In this document: piece by piece, positions 1-9,803 of the stretch
Layout: each line of letters starts with the position of its first letter
Position numbering within the stretch: the stretch's first letter is position 1
Source: Actinomycetales bacterium
GTDB lineage: Bacteria > Actinomycetota > Actinomycetes > Actinomycetales > Dermatophilaceae
DNA: 18,817 nt
Assembly (NCBI GenBank): GCA_016710645.1
Contig: JADJVI010000044.1
Span: 1 to 18,817 of the forward strand
Direction of reading: 5' to 3'
The notes under the pieces: model-generated
Database searches by the model: none
What the model saw: only the letters and a program-made list of their open reading frames with translations
What the model was told of the DNA's origin: nothing
Position numbers and translations under genes: made by a program

Positions 1-480
1 TCCGCTCCACCTCACCAATATCCGCAGCTGCCTAGCCCACGCCAGCAGCCGGGTCAGCCCAACCGAGGCATGCACCTGGTCCACCAGTGCATGCCACCAC
101 CCCCGTCGGCACCCCACCACCACAGCCGACCCCCCGCGAAGGCGACCCACCCCGCAACCACCACTACGGACGGCATACCGCCGCCTGGCTGCGAGTCCAA
201 CAGGGGATCGTCATAGCACGAGTGTACTACGACGGGTGTTCGGAGTGCAAGAGTAATCTGAAAAACAAGCGAAGGCCGGCCAACGATCCAGGCTGGGTGT
301 CCCGCAGCCACCGGGCTCCTAAGGGTAGATCGGGCGTTTCACAGATCCGACCCCTCGCGCCAGCTCTAGCCTCGTTCTCCCCTCGAAGCGCCGGCGACGG
401 TCCCTGGAAACCAGAGCACCCCACAGCGACGGCGGCGCCCCTTTGCGCCGATGGGGATGCCGGAGGTGGTTGGCCTGCGA
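1..480. other. Left end with no gene that can be supported
   Basis: No reading frame on either strand resembles a known family. The minus strand holds a Trp/Gly-rich frame at 54-311 and an Ala-rich frame at 227-517; either could include the C-terminal stalk or membrane anchor of the CopC-like protein to the right, but neither shows a convincing domain. Bases around 215-280 are less GC-rich than their surroundings, as in an intergenic spacer. One copy of the CGGCATACC word sits at 171-179. Sequence quality here is poor, so a real gene could be hidden by indels. Confidence 0.4.
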
Positions 481-960
481 CTCGGTCGGCTGCCGCGTGC
501 CGGCCTGCCGCCGCCATCGGCGGGCTCGTGACGGTGCCGGGAGGGGTCGGCCGTCGTCGCCTGGCAGACTGTCGTCGTGAACAACGTCGCGATTACTTTT
601 TGGTTGGTGTAGTGGCTCTCCCCGGAAATCGGGTGTCCGTCCCTACGGCGCTCACGACGCGGGAAGGCCAATCGATAGTCACCGGTGTGCGTCTCCGCCA
701 GCGGCTGCGGATGACCTCACCGGTGACGACCGGCTCAACGATGCTCGGGGCGGTGCCGTCCCGGCTGATTATCAACTGCGCGTATTGCGGGGAGATCTTC
801 TCGTTGAAGGTCAGCACGATCTCACGTGGGGCCCGGTCCAGCACCGCGCCGTCGGCGGGCACGATGCTCAGCTTACGGCCCCTTGCCGTGGTGCCACCGG
901 GGAGTCTGCTCCTGCGTGTGCGCCGGGGCGACGGCATACCTGACCCTGCGGAACGCCAGG
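480..960 (-). pseudogene. CopC-domain copper-binding/resistance protein, frameshifted
   Basis: CopC proteins are exported Ig-like beta-sandwich proteins that bind copper outside the cytoplasmic membrane, often ahead of a CopD membrane domain. The minus strand reads LSIVPADGAVLDRAP, EIVLTFNEKISPQYAQ and EPVVTGEVI in one frame (about 874-690). After a frameshift it reads DGHPISGESHYT (about 641-606). P-x-D/N-G near the start and DGHP-x-SG near the end are the two hallmark CopC motifs. Upstream, about 925-905, the residues AVAPAH in another frame could be the end of a signal peptide with an AxA-type cleavage site. The start and the C-terminal anchor cannot be placed because several frameshifts interrupt the gene. 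No CopD partner is visible. The family call is good; the boundaries are approximate. Confidence 0.7.
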
Positions 961-1198
961 ATTATCACTGGAAGGCGAAACCGGCCCGGTCTCGTCGACG
1001 GTTTGGTGAGCAGAGCCCGCGACCTTCCTCGCCTCGACAGAGTCCTGACCGCGGGGAACTCTCGCGCGGAGGTTTCGAAAGATATCCGCGAATGCGCGGG
1101 TCTCGTCGGGGCGGGCCGGCCACGTCGGCCCGAGTGAGTCTTCCCCTTGACTCGCCGGATAAAGCGAAAGGAGCACACGTGAGGACCACTTCGCCTGT

Positions 1199-1275
1199 TG
1201 GGGTGCGTGGCGGGACTCGAACCCGTGCCGCCCTGGACCACAACCAGGTGCTCTACCAGCTGCCCTTCCCCTGCG
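1199..1275 (-). tRNA. tRNA-His (anticodon GTG), 5' half damaged
   Basis: On the minus strand the anticodon arm is perfect: stem CCTGG/CCAGG around loop TTGTGGT, anticodon GTG at 1241-1239. The T arm (GGGTTCGAGTCCC) follows, then CACGCAC, discriminator C and an encoded CCA ending at 1199. C73 is the expected tRNA-His discriminator. The 5' side is wrong: the D stem lacks two bases (GC-AGCTGGTA-GAGC instead of GCTC-AGCTGGTA-GAGC), and no GTGCGTG strand precedes it to pair with the acceptor. It lies just downstream of orn on the same strand, a familiar actinobacterial arrangement. The damage matches that of the surrounding genes, so sequencing error is the likely cause. The 5' end is approximate. 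Confidence 0.8.
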
Positions 1276-1345
1276 AAGCCGCGGCGACCGCCGCGCGCAC
1301 AGCAACTTATCGTACCCCGTCACGCGGACAGAAGTTGACCGGCAA

Positions 1346-1965
1346 TCACGAGGGCAGCGTAATTGCACGACGTGGCGCTCGCCAAGGCCGGGCGGTCGGC
1401 GTATCGGGTCCTGGAGGTGCCACGAACACCGCCTCGCGGTAGTGGCGCAGTTCGGCAATCGACTCGCGGATGTCGGCCCAGGCCCAGTGCCGCCGGATTT
1501 CACCAGGGAGTTGAAGTAGACCCAGGGATACCAGCGTCGCGACAACTCCTTGATCGAGGAGACGTCGATGACCCGGTAGTGCAGCCAGGCATCCAACTCG
1601 GGCATGTCCCTGGCGAGGAAGCTTGGATCGGTGCCGACCGGTTGCCGGCCAAGAGCAGCCTTGCGCAGCTCCGGCACCCACGCCTTGACGTAATGAGCAC
1701 CAACGACTCCGCGGCAGCCACCTTGGTGCCGGCTGCCAGGACGTCGAGTAGCCCGGAGACGGTGTGCATGTCTCGAGAACGAAGAGATTTACATCTGCCC
1801 AGCGCCTCGTCCGGGCGGATGACGACCTCGACACCGGGGCCCGGGATGTTGGCTCATAGTCGGTGACCAGCGCAGCGACCTCGATCAAAGGCGTCGTGCT
1901 GCAGCGACAGCCCAGTCGCATCTCACGAGTCGATCCCGCGATGCGGTCGGCCCCGGGAACGCTCG
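1346..1965 (-). pseudogene. orn: Oligoribonuclease (3'-5' exoribonuclease), frameshifted
   Basis: Orn degrades 2-5 nt RNA fragments and pGpG to mononucleotides in the cytoplasm; it is a DEDDh exonuclease of about 200 residues. The minus strand carries the family in order but in shifting frames: DRI...REM (1954-1919, remnant of the D-x-E-M-T-G block), LIEVAALVTDYE (about 1890-1855), MHTVSGLLDVLAAGTKVAAAE (1769-1707), GTDPSFLARDMPELDAWLHY, VIDVSSIKELSRRWYP (about 1640-1520) and ADIRESIAELRHYREAVFV (about 1470-1410), ending at a TGA at 1346-1348. Total extent matches the usual length. At least four frameshifts are needed to join the pieces, and no clean start codon is visible near 1965. tRNA-His follows 70 bases downstream. 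The family call is firm; whether the gene is truly broken is doubtful. Confidence 0.85.
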
Positions 1966-2142
1966 CTCGGCCGCACTGTCTCGGTAGGAAGCTGGCGGCC
2001 GCGTTGGCGGCGTCGCCCGTGGGCGACCCGTTGTTCAGGATGGTCACCCGAGTCAGCCTAGTCACTGTCCGGCTGGAGGCCCGCCCTGCAGCCGCCTGTG
2101 CGGTTAACTCTCGGAGGGCTCCTGCCCTACCCTTGGGACATG

Positions 2143-3440
2143 TCTGTGGGGGTGCCGGGGGATATGCCGCCATCGGTCGACCACCCGGCATACCCACCCC
2201 CCTGCGACGGCATGCTCTCCGCCGGTGACACCCCGGCGTGGACCCGAAAACGGCTGTCCCGGCTCACGCGCCTCGGCTGCTGGACGCCGAATAGTGACGA
2301 GCCGGGTTGAAGGTGGTGGCCGGTTTCCGCTCGCCTCGCTGGCGCCCTGTGGGTCTTCAGCGTCGACCTGGGCTGGCAACGGCGGGTTTCATGGCCCGCC
2401 GTCTCGGCGTTACCGCTGCTCGTGGTCGTACCGCTCTATCGCCGGGTCGACCAACTCCGAGCCGAACCCGCCCGCGATCTCTGGTTCGCCTTCCTCTGAG
2501 GAGCCCTCTGCGCGCCGCTGGCGGTGCCCTGCTGCTCAACACGGCCTTCCACACCACGCTGCTGACTGTCCGGGGTCGCCAACCCCCGACTCGGCCGCCG
2601 CCGTGCCTCAACACGCGCCCACCGGTCAGAAGAGGGCCTCAAAGGGGCTGCGGTGCTGCTCCTACTGCTAGTGCGGCGGCGCGGAGTCCGACGGGTCATC
2701 GACCGGGATCGTGTATGCCGGGATGGCCGGCGCCGGGTTCGCCTTAAGCCGAGACACACCCCCCTCATCTCGGGCACGCGTATGCCGATTACGGCAACGA
2801 GGGCCTGGCTGCAACGTTCATCCTGCGCTGCCTCCTGCCGCCGTTCGCCACCGCTGTTCTCACCGCGTGCATCGGCATCGGGCTGGGACTGGCGGCGTCT
2901 GTCGCCAGGACGGTCTGGGGCGCAAGTGGGGTTACGCAGCGCTCCGGGTACGCCTCCGCGATGCTCCTACACGCCGTCTGGAACCTCAGCGCCACCCTCG
3001 ACGTACTACTTCGAAGGTCCACCTCATCGGCGGCGTGCCGCTGTTCAAATCGGGTTCCCTCGCCCTACTGCGCCTCCTTACTCAAGCGGCGCGAGGGCGA
3101 CACCATCCGGCGACAACTCACCGCCTACGCCGACCACGGCTGGTTCACCTACCTGGGCGCCATGCTCGCGTCGGTGCCGGACCGCCGGCGAGCCAAACAC
3201 TGGGCGCACGCCTGGATCGGAGACCGCGGGGAACGAGCGATGGAGGCGTTCGCAGGGAGCCGGGCGAGCGACCTGCCTCTGCTGCGCCAACGGATGACCA
3301 GGGCGGGAAGTAGCGCGGCCCGACGCCGTGAGCCGAGAGCAGGGGAACGGTATTGGAGGCCATCGCAGCCTATCGTGCGGCCCTTCACGGCGGCGGCACA
3401 CACGCCTACACCCGGGCGCTGGCGGCGGCAGGTCCAGCGA
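2143..3440 (+). pseudogene. PrsW-family intramembrane metalloprotease, frameshifted
   Basis: PrsW-type proteases are polytopic membrane proteins of the CPBP/type II CAAX protease clan; B. subtilis PrsW cleaves an anti-sigma factor. Here the pieces are PLLVVVPLYRRVDQLRAEPARDLWFAFL (about 2420-2498), GGALLLNTAFHTTLLTV (about 2520-2570), the EExxK motif EEGLKGA (2629-2649) followed by VLLLLLVRRR, then YAGMAGAGFA (2714-2743), YGNEGLAATFILRCLLPPFA and ACIGIGLGLAASVART (about 2780-2910), and MLLHAVWNLSATLD (2961-3002). A cytoplasmic tail resembling REGDTIRRQLTAYADHGWF follows to about 3440. A tga at about 2499 replaces an expected Trp codon, and the FAHPLFT motif is scrambled by small indels. MSVGVPGDMPPS from ATG 2143 is a possible start. 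Its substrate cannot be inferred. Confidence 0.8.
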
Positions 3441-3445
3441 CCTCG

Positions 3446-3522
3446 GCTGCCGTTGCTGAACGGATAGTGCAGCGGCCTTCTATAATCACCAAGTTGCAGG
3501 TTCGAGACCTGCCGGGGGCACC
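3446..3522 (+). tRNA. tRNA, probably Arg (TCT), with structural damage
   Basis: The T arm is perfect: GCAGG-TTCGAGA-CCTGC at 3496-3512. It is followed by acceptor strand CGGGGGC, discriminator A and CC. The 5' acceptor strand GCTGCCG (3446-3452) pairs with one wobble and one mismatch. The D arm GCTG-AACGGATA-GTGC has two mismatches that would vanish as GCTC/GAGC. The anticodon region CTTCTATAATC resembles the actinobacterial tRNA-Arg loop CTTCTAA with one extra base, which gives anticodon TCT near 3479-3481, but the anticodon stem does not close. The identity rests on the acceptor, T arm and loop; another isoacceptor is possible. Confidence 0.55.
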
Positions 3523-3524
3523 CC

Positions 3525-3754
3525 GAACCACCGCCCCGACCCGACACCACGGCACGACGCCAGGTTTCCGCCCGGGCGAGTGGCTTCCCTTCCTCCGGCC
3601 CAGCCCCGCATCGACTTGACCGGGCGCGTCCTCCCGGACTTTCCGAGGCAACGCGGTAAGTTCGGTCTGACCGGAGGGCGCCGCGGCGCACCCCGGCACA
3701 CGATCGGCGTCGGGGCGGCCGGGGCGGCAAACACTCGGCCGCTGGGGACGTACC
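3525..3754. other. Spacer between tRNA and GTPase pair
   Basis: No family-like frame is seen on either strand, and there is no clear terminator hairpin. It presumably contains the promoter of the GTPase operon, but base accuracy is too poor here to point to one. Confidence 0.35.
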
Positions 3755-5500
3755 AGTGGAAGGAAAGCTTACCTGGCTGGCGCGGAAGGACGACCGGCCG
3801 GGGAGCTCACTGCTCTCCTGGACGCCGTCTCGGCGTTGCGTGACGTCGTCGCCGGGTCGCGGACACCGCCGGACCTGCCCGGCGCCAGCGCGGCCTCCAC
3901 GACTCTGCCTGGAGTTGTTGCACCAACTCGACGACTACGTCCTGCCGCGGCTGCGCTCGCTCGACGCGCCGGTCCTCGCCGTCGTCGGCGGCTCCACGGG
4001 GGCGGGCAAGTCGACGCTGGTCAATTCCCTGGTCGGCAAGGTGGGTGTCGCGGCCGGGCGTGCTGCAACCACCACCCGCTCCCGGTGCTCGTCCACCACC
4101 CCGACGATGCGCGTTGGTTCGATGCCGACCGGGTGCTGCCGAGCCTGGCCCGGGTGACCTCGGGGCCGGCACGGCCGAAGATCCCGTCCGCGGTGCGTCA
4201 GGTGGCCTCGCGCCGTCCCTCTCCTGCGGGTTGGCCCTGCTCGACGCGCCGGACATCGACTCGGTCGTCACCGCCAACCAGGACCTCGCTGCGCAACTCT
4301 CAGCGGCGGCCGACCTCGGCTCTTCGTCACCAACGGCGGCCCGGTATGCGCGATGCCGCCCCCTGGGCGCTGCTGCGACAGGACGGAAACGACGTACGTC
4401 AGTCGCCATCGTGATCGACAGGGTTTGCCTCCGGAGGCAGTCGAGGAGATCCGCGGGAGCACCTGGCGGGGATACTAGGGACGCAAGGCCTGTCTTTGCC
4501 CCCGGTCTTCCCGGTCCGCGAGGTCGCGCTCGGCCCCGACAGGTTGCTACCGATCCGCCGAGATCGCCGGCCTGCGCGACTGGCTCACCCGCCCTGACCC
4601 ACGACGCCCGGGCGCGCGCGGTAGTCGTGCGGCACACCCTCAGCGGGGCCCCTCGACTCGATCGACGGCCGGATCGGCGTAACTCACCGCGCCACAGCCG
4701 AGCAACACTCCGCGACTCAGGCGCTCTCGAAGATGGCCGACGCGGCATACGCACAGGCCTCGTTCGGGGTCGAAAGGGGAGGACGACGGCACCCTGTTTG
4801 CGTGGCGGGGTCCTGGCCCGGTGATGCAGGAGTTCGTCAGCACCGGCAGGGTTCTTCAAGCGGGTCAAATCCGCGGTGTCGCGCTGGCGCGACCGATTCG
4901 CCGCGATGGTCGGGGACCAGACCGCGCCGGCGCGCTGAACTCGGCGAGGCGCTTTGCGCTCAGGAGTCGCGGCGCTGATGACCGCCGGGGCCCACGCGGC
5001 CGCCTCGACGACTGCCCGCTCCTGGCGAGGTATGCCGGGTGGTGCCTGCCTGGTCGGCCGGAATCCTGCCAACTGGCCGCCTCGTCCACGGACCTCGACG
5101 ACCGGGTCGGCTCACGACTCTGGTCCGCGAGTGGCAGGTTGACGTGCCTGGCCTTGCGGTTGCGCAACGAAGGACGCGACCGGCGAACCACCGCCAAGTT
5201 CGCGGCCTACGGGGTCAACGGCCTAAGTGTGGTCCTCATGCTTTTGACCTTTGCGCAACAGCCGGGCTGACCGAGACCGACCGGCCGGGGATCGCCAGCG
5301 GCGCCGCCCGCTGCTGGGGCAGAAGCTGCTGGAGGCGGTCTTCGGCGACCAGGCCGTGCAGACGCCGGCCGCGAAGGCACGGGCCACGCAGCGTGACCGG
5401 GTGGGCCAGCTCTTCCTGAGGACGGGGCGTTGCGCACTTCCAGGACGCCGTCGAGAGTGTCAAGCGTCCCGCGACCAAGCGGCGGCGCCTCAGGTGCCGC
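3755..5500 (+). pseudogene. Dynamin-like / YfjP-type GTPase 1 with C-terminal membrane segment, frameshifted
   Basis: The sequence shows a P-loop GTPase: LLHQLDDYVLPRLRSLDAP then VLAVVGGSTGAGKSTLVN (about 3972-4026, G1). After several frameshifts come VLVHHPDDARWFDADRVLPSLARV (about 4088-4155), GLALLDAPDIDSVVTANQDLAAQL (about 4231-4300, G3 of the D-x-P-D type), VVVRHTLSGA and LSKMADAAYAQASFGVERG. A hydrophobic stretch, YGVNGLSVVLMLLTFAQ (about 5208-5260), fits a membrane segment, followed by LLGQKLLEAVFGDQAV. GTG 3755 is a plausible start. About 580 residues are spanned, full length for this actinobacterial family of membrane-associated, dynamin-related GTPases, some of which act at the division septum. 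It is followed directly by a paralogue, as is usual for the pair. At least ten frame changes are needed, so exact ends are uncertain. Confidence 0.75.
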
Positions 5501-5519
5501 GGCGTTCAACGTCAGGGCA

Positions 5520-7249
5520 GCACGATGGGCCCCATCGGCCGGCAGCGCTCAGCACTCCGTCGCCGCGTTCGGAACTGGCCGGGCAGGCTCGATGCGTTAC
5601 CTGCGGCGGTCGAGTCCGGGGGGCAGGAACTCGGCCCTCGCCGGTCGACCAGGCGGTCAGCGTCGTCGAGAAGGTCCGCGGCGCCCTCGATCGCCGAGGC
5701 CACACCGTGGTCGCCCGGCCCGGAGCGAACGGCGACGGGAAGTCCTCGTTGGGCTTCAACGCCATCGTCGACGGCCGCTAGCCAAGGTCGGCGCCCGCCG
5801 ACCACCACGTCAATGACCCTCGGCGCGATCGTGGGGCCGGGCCGGCGCCGCTGAACTGCTCGACTGGCTCGGTGTCGCGGCCCGCCACCAGCTCGGTCCC
5901 GACGACCCCGCAGCGCCCAGGACGGCGCCCAGGACAGCGGCAGCGCACCGGCCGAGCGCCGGCATCGGCCGTCTCGACGGACTGGGCTGCTGGATCTGCC
6001 CGACTTACGACTCGCGGGTGGCCGCACTTGCCACCGGGCAGAAGCGCAGCGCGTGCTGGAGCTCGTCGACGTCTTCGTCTGGGTGACCGATCCGCGAAAT
6101 ACGCCGACGCACTGCTGCATGACGACCCAGCGTCGCGGCCCTGTCAGGCACGGGACTCAGTGACGATCGTCGTGATCAACCAGCCAAACCGGCTCACTCC
6201 CGACGCGGTCGAGTCCTGCCGCGCCGACCTGACCCGCCTACTGGCGGCCGACGGGTTAGGCGCGGCCAAGGTCATGCGTCACCTCGGCTCTCACCGGCGC
6301 GGGGGTCGATGAGCTGCGACAGCAGTTGGCCAATCCCGTTGCTGGGGGGCGGATGCGCCCAGGACCCGGTTCTCGGCCGATGTCGTGGCGGTGGCCGGGG
6401 GCCTGCGCTCAGGGGTCGCCGACACCGAGCCCGAGTGCGCGGCTCCGCCGACGATGCGCTGGTCGAGCGCGCTGTCACGGTCGGCCGGGGTTCCCGGTGG
6501 TGCTGGAGGCCGTCGCCGAGGACCACCGCACGCGAAGCGACCTCCATGGTGGGTGGCTGTTCACCCCGCTGGGTGTCGGGCTTCGGCGCCGACCCGCTTG
6601 CCCGGCTGCGCCTGGACAAGACCATGGTCAAGATCAAGGGCATCGACCAGACCGACGTCCGCGCCGTGGTCGGGCGCTCGTCGATCCCGCCACCGTCACC
6701 CGCCGCCCCGTGCCGCGGCGGGTCGCTGGCCATCCGGCAACTCGCCGATCGGGCGGCTGAGGGTATGCCGGTCCGCTGGGCCAACGCTGTGGCCGATACG
6801 GCTGACCCTGGAGCGGCGGGCCTGTCCGACCCTCTCGACCAGGCGGTGATCCGCTCACGCCGTTGCGGGCTCGACAGCCGGTCAGGTGGCGAGTCGACGG
6901 ACGTCGTCCAGTGGATCTTCGGTTCAGTGACTCTCACCGGATTCCTTTGGCTGACAGCACTTCTCGTCGTCGGGTGGCTGCAGTTGCCAGACCTGCCAAC
7001 CCCGACGATCAGCCAACTTGCGGTGCCGTTCCTCCTCCTGACCGGCGGCATCTCGGCGGTCTGCCTGCCGCGACCCTCAATCGGTTGTTCGTCGGGTGGG
7101 ATCTCGACGGCGGGCCAAGGTGGTCGCCCGCAGCTGCACGACACCATCGCCGAGGTGGCCGACTCCCGGATCGTGGCCCCGTCTTGGCCGTCCTCGAGCG
7201 GCATCGGGTCGTGCGCGAGGCCCTCGACCGGGCCCGTCACGCGCGCTGA
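5520..7249 (+). pseudogene. Dynamin-like / YfjP-type GTPase 2 with C-terminal transmembrane pair, frameshifted
   Basis: This is the second member of the GTPase pair. The G1 region reads VEKVRGALDRRGHTVVA then a damaged P-loop ending DGKSS and FNAIVDG (about 5661-5777). AAELLDWLGVAARHQL follows at about 5850-5897, then a G3-like LLDLPD at about 5988-6005. A G4-like VVINQPNRLTPDAVESC is at about 6171-6222, with the Asn-x-x-Asp Asp read as Asn. Later pieces are LEAVAEDHRTRSDLHGGW (about 6500-6555) and LARLRLDKTMVKIKGIDQTD. Two hydrophobic segments, TLTGFLWLTALLVVGW and LAVPFLLLTGGI (about 6932-7052), probably insert in the membrane. The end is RHRVVREALDRARHAR at TGA 7247-7249. The context suggests a two-gene operon whose products work together at the membrane, as paired bacterial dynamins do; that partnership is inferred. 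Confidence 0.75.
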
Positions 7250-7411
7250 CTCTGGCTGTCGTCAGGCTGGCGGCCGTTGTCCCCAGCCCTGCACGCGAGT
7301 CCCACCATCCACAAACCGTGCGGTCGCCTCTCCCTCGTGGCCTCCAGGGTTCCCAGCACGCTGCCGGTATGCCGGTCCGCCAGAGGATCGCATCGAGACA
7401 GGGGACCCGAG

Positions 7412-7987
7412 ATGAACGGAGGCTATGTGACCGTCGTCGGCAATGTCACCGCCGAGCCGGTGTTGCGCGAGACCAAGAACGGGCGACCGTTCGCCACCTT
7501 CCAGGTCGCCTCGACGGCCCGCCGCTACGACCCCGGACCCGCGGCTACATCGACGCAGGCACCAACTTCGTGTCGGTCGTGACCTTCAACGCGCTGGCGG
7601 CCAATGTCGTCGCCAGTGTGCTGAAAGGGCAACCCGTCGTGGTGCATGGCCGCCTGCGGATCAACTCGCAGGCCACCACCGAGGGGCGCTCGATGATCTC
7701 AGTCGAGGTCGACGCCCACACCGTGGGACATGACCTCACCAAGGGACAGTCGCTGTTCAGCAAACCGGTGCGGGCCCAGTTCGACCCGACCGATCGGATG
7801 GGCGCCCCGAGTGCAGGCGTCCCTGGCCGCACTGGAGACGCCCGACTTCGAGGACTTCGAGGCCGAGCGGCCCGCGCTCACCGCGGTGATGGGTGCCCAG
7901 CAGGCGCAGGCCGACGAGGGCGCGGTCCGCTTCGACCTCGCGACGGCCGACCCCGAGACCGACGAATACCTCGCCAAAGTCGGCTGA
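7412..7987 (+). CDS. ssb: Single-stranded DNA-binding protein, short-tail paralogue (two 1-nt frameshifts)
   Basis: This OB-fold protein binds ssDNA, typically as a tetramer. It starts at ATG 7412 after a GGGGA ribosome site at 7401-7405. The first frame gives MNGGYVTVVGNVTAEPVL...FATFQVASTARRYDP. A base is missing near 7532, where the next frame resumes with RTRGYIDAGTNFVSVVTF, ALAANVVASVLKGQPVVVHG, RLRINSQATTEGRSMISVEV and DAHTVGHDLTKGQSLF. Near 7805 the original frame is restored and runs to TGA 7985 with ASLAALETPDFEDFEAERP...DEYLAKVG. Corrected length is about 191 residues. The usual acidic DDDIPF-type C-terminus that recruits partner proteins is absent, so this resembles the secondary SsbB-type paralogue, not the essential SSB. 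The compensating single-base shifts look like sequencing errors. Confidence 0.88.
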
Positions 7988-8000
7988 CCTCCCGAGACGA

Positions 8001-8038
8001 CCGCGGCGTGCCTCCGGCACAGGGCACGCCGCGGTTTC
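8001..8038 (+). terminator. Rho-independent-type terminator after ssb
   Basis: A perfect 12-bp stem, CCGCGGCGTGCC (8001-8012) with GGCACGCCGCGG (8023-8034), encloses a 10-base loop and is followed by TTT at 8035-8037. It begins 13 bases after the ssb stop. The short T run is common in high-GC actinobacteria. It separates the GTPase/ssb unit from ettA. Confidence 0.85.
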
Positions 8039-8107
8039 ATGCCGGCACGGGGCGGGTACCGGGGAGTGGGGAAGGTGGGCGATTCGGACGGCATACCCTG
8101 CTGCGGA

Positions 8108-8113
8108 TAGCCT
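8108..8113 (+). promoter_or_regulatory. Candidate -10 element for leaderless ettA transcription
   Basis: TAGCCT fits the actinobacterial -10 consensus TANNNT and is followed by exactly 7 bases before the ettA ATG at 8121. No Shine-Dalgarno-like purine run lies upstream of that ATG. Both points fit a transcript that starts at the start codon. A weak -35-like TTCGGA lies at 8083-8088. A copy of CGGCATACC (8089-8097) occupies the spacer. Confidence 0.45.
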
Positions 8114-8120
8114 TCGGCGC

Positions 8121-9789
<1,669 letters not shown>

Positions 9790-9803
<14 letters not shown>

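Noticed and set aside
87..1442. 451-residue open frame on the plus strand, with an AAAGGAG-GTG pair at about 1167-1181
   Set aside because: It reads antisense through copC, tRNA-His and the end of orn, and its composition is Arg/Pro/Gly-rich without motifs.
1..7300. Degenerate prophage or mobile island in the damaged left part
   Set aside because: All recognisable pieces are housekeeping or common actinobacterial genes in a sensible order; no integrase, phage or transposase motif was seen.
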